From Candidatus Bathyarchaeum sp. (lineage in GTDB: Archaea; Thermoproteota; Bathyarchaeia; Bathyarchaeales; Bathyarchaeaceae), in contig PIXT01000013.1 in NCBI GenBank assembly GCA_003096235.1, positions 1 through 19,203 of the forward strand: DNA of 19,203 bases, given 5' to 3'. Both the position numbers and the translations under genes were made by a program. The notes beneath the pieces are model-generated. The model had not been told where the DNA came from and did not search any database. It saw only the letters and a list, made by a program, of their open reading frames with translations. Shown here piece after piece: positions 16,719 to 19,203 of the stretch (its first letter is position 1; each line of letters opens with the position of its first letter).

Positions 16719-17087
16719 TCAAGACTCCCTATCAACATAGAAGTATGCCTTTCGGCCTTGCCTTTCCTTTTTCATGTATCCCATTACCACTAATTGATTT
16801 AGGTAACCACTTTCCACTGCTCTTGCTCGTTTTGTTTGCCCCGAGACTTCATCAGCTGTTGCTTTTTCTAGTTTGCAAAGGGTAACCGCGGTTTTTCTCA
16901 GGTGGTCTGGGAGTGAGAGTAGGGTCATGACGTCTAATGCTTCAGGTAGGTTTTCTGGGATTTCTCTTTGACCATGCTTTTGTATTTCGATCATCACGTC
17001 TATCTTCTCGTTTAGCTGTTCGAGGTTTTGTCTTATTTTTTCTAGCAGTTGTGTTGATTTTCCCTCAAGCTTTCTGTATGCCGCCAT
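16719..17087 (-). CDS. Coiled-coil winged-helix protein, partner of ParA-like ATPase
   Basis: Residues 5-40 (KSTQLLEKIRQNLEQLNEKIDVMIEIQ) form a strong coiled coil, followed by a winged-helix domain: LPDHLRKTAVTLCKLEKATADEVSGQTKRARAVESGYLNQLVVMGYMKKERQGRKAYFYV. The order dimerisation helix then DNA-binding domain, and the position six bases before the ATPase gene, suggest a DNA-binding adaptor for the ATPase, comparable in role to ParB or SegB though unrelated in sequence by eye. Start ATG 17087 has AGGA about eight bases upstream. A palindrome lies just upstream at the probable transcript start, which suggests autoregulation. Confidence 0.85.
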   Translation of the reverse strand: MAAYRKLEGKSTQLLEKIRQNLEQLNEKIDVMIEIQKHGQREIPENLPEALDVMTLLSLPDHLRKTAVTLCKLEKATADEVSGQTKRARAVESGYLNQLVVMGYMKKERQGRKAYFYVDRES

Positions 17088-17116
17088 GGTTGTGGTCCTA
17101 GATGTGTTTTCCGTAT

Positions 17117-17149
17117 CTACAGTATTGTAGCTTACATTATTTATTAAAT
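17117..17149 (-). promoter_or_regulatory. Promoter and palindromic operator of the winged-helix/ParA operon
   Basis: On the minus strand a TATA element ATTTAATAAATAATG (17135-17149) is followed by CTACA-ATAC-TGTAG (17117-17130), a perfect 5-bp inverted repeat with 4-bp spacer. The repeat sits 12-25 bases downstream of the TATA centre, at the likely transcription start, where a bound repressor would block RNA polymerase. The winged-helix protein encoded next is the natural candidate. Confidence 0.6.
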
Positions 17150-17267
17150 CTTACGATATATTGGTTCATATTCTCAAACCGAACAGGCATAAGCCCAAAA
17201 AATAGAACAAAAAACTTGCTAAAAATAACAGAACAATAAAACAATAGGAAATGGAGAAAAGGCGCCG

Positions 17268-17564
17268 CTAATAAAGGGACGCAGGTATTCTAGCCTGTCC
17301 TTCTTCAATGACAGGCAGCATAACCTTCAATTCTCTGAAGTACTTCAGAACCTTCAACCCTTTTTCTGAAACGACGTAAACTATCCTTTTCTTGCCTACA
17401 GTCTTCTCTTCAACCAACTCTTGCTCGATGAGAAAGTCCAAGTACTCCTTGAGGACACTGCAGTTCACGTTAGCCTTGTACATGATATGTGTCAGCTTCA
17501 GTGGGCCACGTTGGGCCAGAACCTTGAGGATGTCGATATACATTTCAAGTTTTGATCTTCGCAT
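17268..17564 (-). CDS. Winged-helix transcriptional regulator (HTH_45-like)
   Basis: The protein of 98 residues begins MRRSKLEMYIDILKVLAQRGPLKLTHIMYKANVN with a recognition helix CSVLKEYLDFLIEQELVEE and a wing TVGKKRIVYVVSEKGLKVLKYFREL. This pattern is the archaeal winged-helix group often labelled HTH_45. I choose ATG 17564 since AGAGG lies seven bases upstream and a strong TATA element (ATATATATAAAA, 17595-17606) would start transcription near 17577, so the longer frame to 17609 cannot be translated from this promoter. The target is unknown. It stands alone between the ParA operon and a small hypothetical gene. Confidence 0.88.
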   Translation of the reverse strand: MRRSKLEMYIDILKVLAQRGPLKLTHIMYKANVNCSVLKEYLDFLIEQELVEEKTVGKKRIVYVVSEKGLKVLKYFRELKVMLPVIEEGQARIPASLY

Positions 17565-17594
17565 GTTAACGCCTCTTGAGCTTATTTCCTCCAA

Positions 17595-17606
17595 TTTTAT
17601 ATATAT
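17595..17606 (-). promoter_or_regulatory. TATA box of the winged-helix regulator
   Basis: The run ATATATATAAAA on the minus strand lies about 35 bases before ATG 17564; it gives a leader of about 12 bases carrying AGAGG. It is one of the strongest TATA elements in the window. Confidence 0.7.
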
Positions 17607-17644
17607 CATTTATGGATTTCGAATAAAGGTTTTTTAATTCAGCT

Positions 17645-17827
17645 TTAAGCAGTTGGTTTTGATTGGATTTTCTGGAAAACTACCAGCCGATTCTGAAACG
17701 CTGTAACCATATCATCCGCTAATATTGACTGAAGTTCAGGGTTTAGTGTGTGGATTTCAGTAGTGAATACTTCCATCATCATTTTCTGGAGCTTTTTGCG
17801 GCTTTGAGAAGAGAACGATTTTTCCAT
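17645..17827 (-). CDS. Small hypothetical protein, 60 residues
   Basis: The product begins MEKSFSSQSRKKLQKMMMEV and ends LVVFQKIQSKPTA; the middle (LNPELQSILADDMVTAFQNRL) is amphipathic helix. ATG 17827 has AGGAG about nine bases upstream; GTG 17830 directly before it could be used instead. I recall short archaeal proteins with a similar L-x-P-E-L...D-D-x-V-T-A-F-x-N-R-L pattern but cannot name a function. The 165 bases upstream hold TATA-like runs (CTAAATATATAG near 17899-17910; GTTAAATACC near 17873-17882) and nothing else I can support. Confidence 0.68.
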   Translation of the reverse strand: MEKSFSSQSRKKLQKMMMEVFTTEIHTLNPELQSILADDMVTAFQNRLVVFQKIQSKPTA

Positions 17828-17995
17828 CACATTTTTCTCCTAAGTGTATTTTGGCTTACTGTTGCTGTTGGTATTTAACTAACTTATGAATTCAGACTAT
17901 ATATTTAGAATAGACCCTTTTTGGCTACTACAATAGTCAATTCAACAATCAACGGTGGATGTAAAAACAATCAGTTCATAGAACCTTTGACATAC

Positions 17996-18436
17996 TTAAT
18001 GCTTCTGCAGTTCTTTTATGTGTTTTTTTATGAACGAACGAACAGACTCTGCCAAATTATAGTTTTCAGCTTCTTCCAGTGAAACCCATCTGGCATCTGT
18101 CACGTCGCTGGTAGCCTTTAACACGCCCTGTTTTGGTCGAACAAGAAACTGAAGCAAAACATAATGATACCAAAGACGACCTTGCTTGTCCAAAGCAAAA
18201 ATGTCATACGCGTCCATTGGAGCATCTCTTATAAGCTCAACATCTAACCCTGTTTCCTCTTTTGTTTCGCGCACAACAGCATCCCTAACTTTTTCCCCCA
18301 GCTCCACAACACCACCCGGAAAACTCCACTTCCCCAAAGAAGGCTCAGCGCCCCTCTTCACAAGAACAACCCTGCCACACTCAACAATAACTGCCCCAAC
18401 GCCCACAACAGGACTAGAAGGATACTCGCGCTTCAA
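17996..18436 (-). CDS. NUDIX hydrolase
   Basis: The NUDIX box is complete at residues 42-64: G-VVELG-E-KVRDAVV-RE-TK-EE-TGL, with the glutamates that bind magnesium. The surrounding GKWSFPGG and the strand VVGVGAVIVECGRVVLVKRG are typical of ADP-ribose or nucleoside diphosphate pyrophosphatases; substrate cannot be read from the motif. I start the gene at TTG 18436, six bases after GGAGGT (18443-18448). A longer frame to a TTG at 18472 exists, but it would translate through that Shine-Dalgarno and adds a residue run that does not belong to the family. A TATA-like TTATTTTG near 18474-18482 would start transcription just upstream of GGAGGT, which supports the shorter start. Confidence 0.9.
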   Translation of the reverse strand: MKREYPSSPVVGVGAVIVECGRVVLVKRGAEPSLGKWSFPGGVVELGEKVRDAVVRETKEETGLDVELIRDAPMDAYDIFALDKQGRLWYHYVLLQFLVRPKQGVLKATSDVTDARWVSLEEAENYNLAESVRSFIKKHIKELQKH

Positions 18437-18601
18437 CAGCAAACCTCCAACACAGCCACAACCTTTCACCAAAATAATAGTCTACCGACAAAACCCTGCA
18501 ATCATGTTTGTAGCATATTAGTAGTCTAATAACAAAAGATTGTTGAAAAATAGGTTTTTTCAGAAAAAACACGCAGCAACACAAACACTGAAAAATGAAT
18601 T

Positions 18602-18679
18602 TGGTGGGACCGCCCGGATTTGAACCGGGGTCACGAGAGTCCAAGTCTCATAGCCTGGACCAAGCTAGCCGACGGTCCC
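18602..18679 (-). tRNA. tRNA-Pro(UGG), intronless, CCA encoded
   Basis: Acceptor GGGACCG/CGGUCCC pairs over seven bases; the D loop AGCUUGGUCCA is canonical; the anticodon stem UGAGA/UCUCG holds loop CUUGGAC with anticodon UGG (18641-18643 on the plus strand). T arm CCCGG-UUCAAAU-CCGGG, four-base variable loop, discriminator A and encoded CCA. D stem has two G-U pairs. Oligo-U runs follow at 18591-18595 and 18564-18569 (minus strand). A TATA-like GTAAAAAAT lies 35 bases upstream. A hairpin (TCTCTG/CAGAGA, 18682-18699) occupies the leader just before the 5' end. Confidence 0.97.
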
Positions 18680-18818
18680 TCTCTCTGCAATAACAGAGAA
18701 CTCGCCAGATTTTTTACAATCTAGTAAGCTTATGGAAAACACGAATTTCTTAATATGTCTATCTGCTAAAAAGGTGTCTCAAATCCAAAAACTGTGATTT
18801 TATATCGGTCTAAAACCC

Positions 18819-18824
18819 AAAAAA
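18819..18824 (-). terminator. Oligo-U terminator after tRNA-Trp
   Basis: Six U in a row on the minus strand, 17 bases after the tRNA CCA end; archaeal RNA polymerase terminates at such runs without a hairpin. Confidence 0.5.
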
Positions 18825-18873
18825 TGATGTTGCAGGAGGGTGGTGGGGCCGGCCGGAGTTGAACCGACGACCT

Positions 18874-18902
18874 TTACCCGGAACAGCAAAAATCCCGTTC
18901 CT
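18874..18902 (-). other. tRNA-Trp intron 4 (29 nt, at 43/44)
   Basis: Central helix ACCC/GGGU, 5' bulge GUA, 3' bulge AAA, inner helix GGAAC/GUUCC of five pairs. Excision joins CCCGU of the anticodon stem to AGGUC of the variable loop. The outer helix is missing, so this is a relaxed motif. Confidence 0.82.
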
Positions 18903-18908
18903 ACGGGT

Positions 18909-18968
18909 TTCTCCTCGCTCCAGAATTTCGTCATCCCATATTCTGGTCAGCAAACCCATTGCTTATTT
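18909..18968 (-). other. tRNA-Trp intron 3 (60 nt, canonical 37/38 site)
   Basis: Outer helix GGG/CCC (anticodon stem), central helix CUCC/GGAG, 5' bulge AGA, 3' bulge AAA. Inside are a hairpin AGCAA/UUGCU and a second copy of exon 2 sequence GGGAUGACGA. An alternative 9-bp helix GCUCCAGAA/UUCUGGAGC competes with the motif. Confidence 0.85.
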
Positions 18969-18977
18969 CTGGAGCCC

Positions 18978-19008
18978 TTAACGGTTGGCACCGTTTGCCG
19001 GTACGACT
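18978..19008 (-). other. tRNA-Trp intron 2 (31 nt, in the anticodon stem at 28/29)
   Basis: Central helix GACG/CGUU (one G-U), 5' bulge ACA, 3' bulge AAG, then an inner stem closed by G-C and U-A and continuing as GUACCG/CGGUGC with a small internal loop and loop GCAAA. Removal creates the five-pair ACGGG/CCCGU stem. Confidence 0.8.
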
Positions 19009-19020
19009 GTCGTCATCCCT

Positions 19021-19049
19021 TTCTAGCGCCCCATCGAAAGATAGAGCGT
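19021..19049 (-). other. tRNA-Trp intron 1 (29 nt, D loop, after position 17)
   Basis: Central helix CUAG/CUAG, 5' bulge CCA, 3' bulge AAA, inner helix of nine continuous pairs closed by loop UUUC. The hairpin fills almost the entire intron. Confidence 0.83.
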
Positions 19050-19092
19050 GGCTAGACTACGGCCCCACATCCAACACAATTTGGCAGTTTCC

Positions 19093-19101
19093 AATATATA
19101 C
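19093..19101 (-). promoter_or_regulatory. TATA box of tRNA-Trp
   Basis: GTATATATT on the minus strand, about 31 bases upstream of the tRNA 5' end, fitting a leader of a few bases. Confidence 0.65.
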
Positions 19102-19135
19102 ATTTCCTGAACAACCCCCCACAACAAGCGAAACA

Positions 19136-19143
19136 TTAAAAAA
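19136..19143 (+). promoter_or_regulatory. TATA box of 5S rRNA
   Basis: TTAAAAAA on the plus strand is centred about 26 bases before the 5' end of the 5S rRNA. It is divergent from the tRNA-Trp promoter, the two TATA elements being about 40 bases apart. Confidence 0.65.
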
Positions 19144-19165
19144 GCAAGACTGTAGTAGGAAGGAA

Positions 19166-19203
19166 GGTTGCCGGCCATAGGGCGTGGGCACCACCTGATC
19201 CCA
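19166..19203 (+). rRNA. 5S rRNA, 5' end only (cut by the window)
   Basis: The sequence GCCGGCCAUAGGGCGUGGGC followed by ACCACCUGAUCCCA matches the first third of archaeal 5S rRNA (helix I, G-G-C-C-A-U-A-G, and the C-A-C-C-x-G-A-U-C-C-C-A segment). The exact 5' end could be a few bases either way. The gene continues beyond the window. Confidence 0.85.

Larger units (their letters stand above)
18841..19066 (-). tRNA. tRNA-Trp(CCA) interrupted by four BHB introns, CCA encoded
   Basis: Five exons of 17, 12, 9, 6 and 33 nt: 19066-19050, 19020-19009, 18977-18969, 18908-18903 and 18873-18841. Joined they give acceptor GGGGCCG/CGGCCCC (7 bp), D stem GUCU/UGAC with a U13-U22 mismatch, D loop AGCCAGGGA, anticodon stem ACGGG/CCCGU (5 bp), loop CUCCAGA with anticodon CCA (18972-18970), variable loop AGGUC, T arm GUCGG-UUCAACU-CCGGC, discriminator A and encoded CCA: 77 nt in all. 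Each intron boundary falls after the second base of a 3-nt bulge on either side of a 4-bp helix, as the archaeal splicing endonuclease requires. The assignment was made by hand; the perfect mature cloverleaf apart from one D-stem mismatch is the main support. TATA element GTATATATT lies 27-35 bases upstream. Confidence 0.88.

Noticed and set aside
18478..18528. Direct repeat TAGTCTA upstream of the NUDIX gene
   Set aside because: Only seven bases, two copies 44 bases apart; expected by chance in AT-rich DNA.
18928..19016. Box C/D guide RNA inside the tRNA-Trp precursor, as in euryarchaeal tRNA-Trp introns
   Set aside because: Two AUGACGA (C-box-like) and one CUGA are present, but one AUGACGA is exon sequence (D arm) and spacing does not give C-D'-C'-D order, so no guide was called.
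18840..19180. Overlapping plus-strand ORFs of 71 and 73 codons
   Set aside because: They are antisense to the tRNA-Trp gene and contain translated tRNA sequence.

Overview
The window is archaeal, most likely a mesophilic or moderately thermophilic member of Thermoproteota in or near Bathyarchaeia. Evidence: an archaeosine-type tRNA-guanine transglycosylase, an Sm-like protein with a C-terminal extension, a PAC2-family proteasome-chaperone relative, a beta-CASP RNase of the aCPSF2 type, a short XPF-type nuclease, TATA-driven short-leader promoters, frequent TTG starts, and tRNA introns bounded by bulge-helix-bulge (BHB) motifs. The assignment below phylum rests on overall gene style, not on a marker tree.

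Layout. 1-1.7 kb: a 5'-truncated membrane protein and a membrane-anchored extracellular beta-domain protein. 1.7-3.8 kb: a zinc-finger/winged-helix protein (minus), an unlisted 37-41 residue small gene (plus) and a class I/II aminotransferase (minus). 3.9-8.2 kb: RNA and protein quality genes: aCPSF2-like RNase, TgtA, PAC2 protein and Sm-like protein. 8.3-11 kb: a two-gene sugar-nucleotide operon (phosphohexomutase, then nucleotidyltransferase with a left-handed beta-helix). 11-12.4 kb: XPF-like nuclease divergent from a DUF998 membrane protein. 12.5-14.5 kb: two divergent PadR regulators around a strong inverted repeat; the second is joined to a divergent polyprenyl synthase. 14.7-17.1 kb: an MFS transporter convergent with a ParA/MinD ATPase operon whose first gene is a coiled-coil winged-helix protein. 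17.3-18.4 kb: winged-helix regulator, small hypothetical protein and NUDIX hydrolase. 18.6-19.2 kb: tRNA-Pro(UGG), an intron-rich tRNA-Trp(CCA), and the 5' end of a 5S rRNA transcribed divergently from tRNA-Trp.

The most striking object is tRNA-Trp at 18841-19066 (minus). Its ends are a clean tRNA acceptor and T arm with encoded CCA, but 149 nt of extra sequence lies between. By hand I could resolve this into four introns, each bounded by a four-base-pair central helix and two 3-nt bulges: in the D loop (29 nt), in the anticodon stem (31 nt), at the canonical 37/38 site (60 nt) and at the 43/44 junction (29 nt). Removing them gives a 77-nt tRNA with a perfect 7-bp acceptor stem, a 5-bp anticodon stem and anticodon CCA. 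Exons of 17, 12, 9, 6 and 33 nt result. Several BHB helices use the same exon bases, which suggests an ordered splicing pathway.

Coding density is high. No insertion sequence, CRISPR array or prophage was seen. No intergenic stretch over 300 bases lacks a feature.
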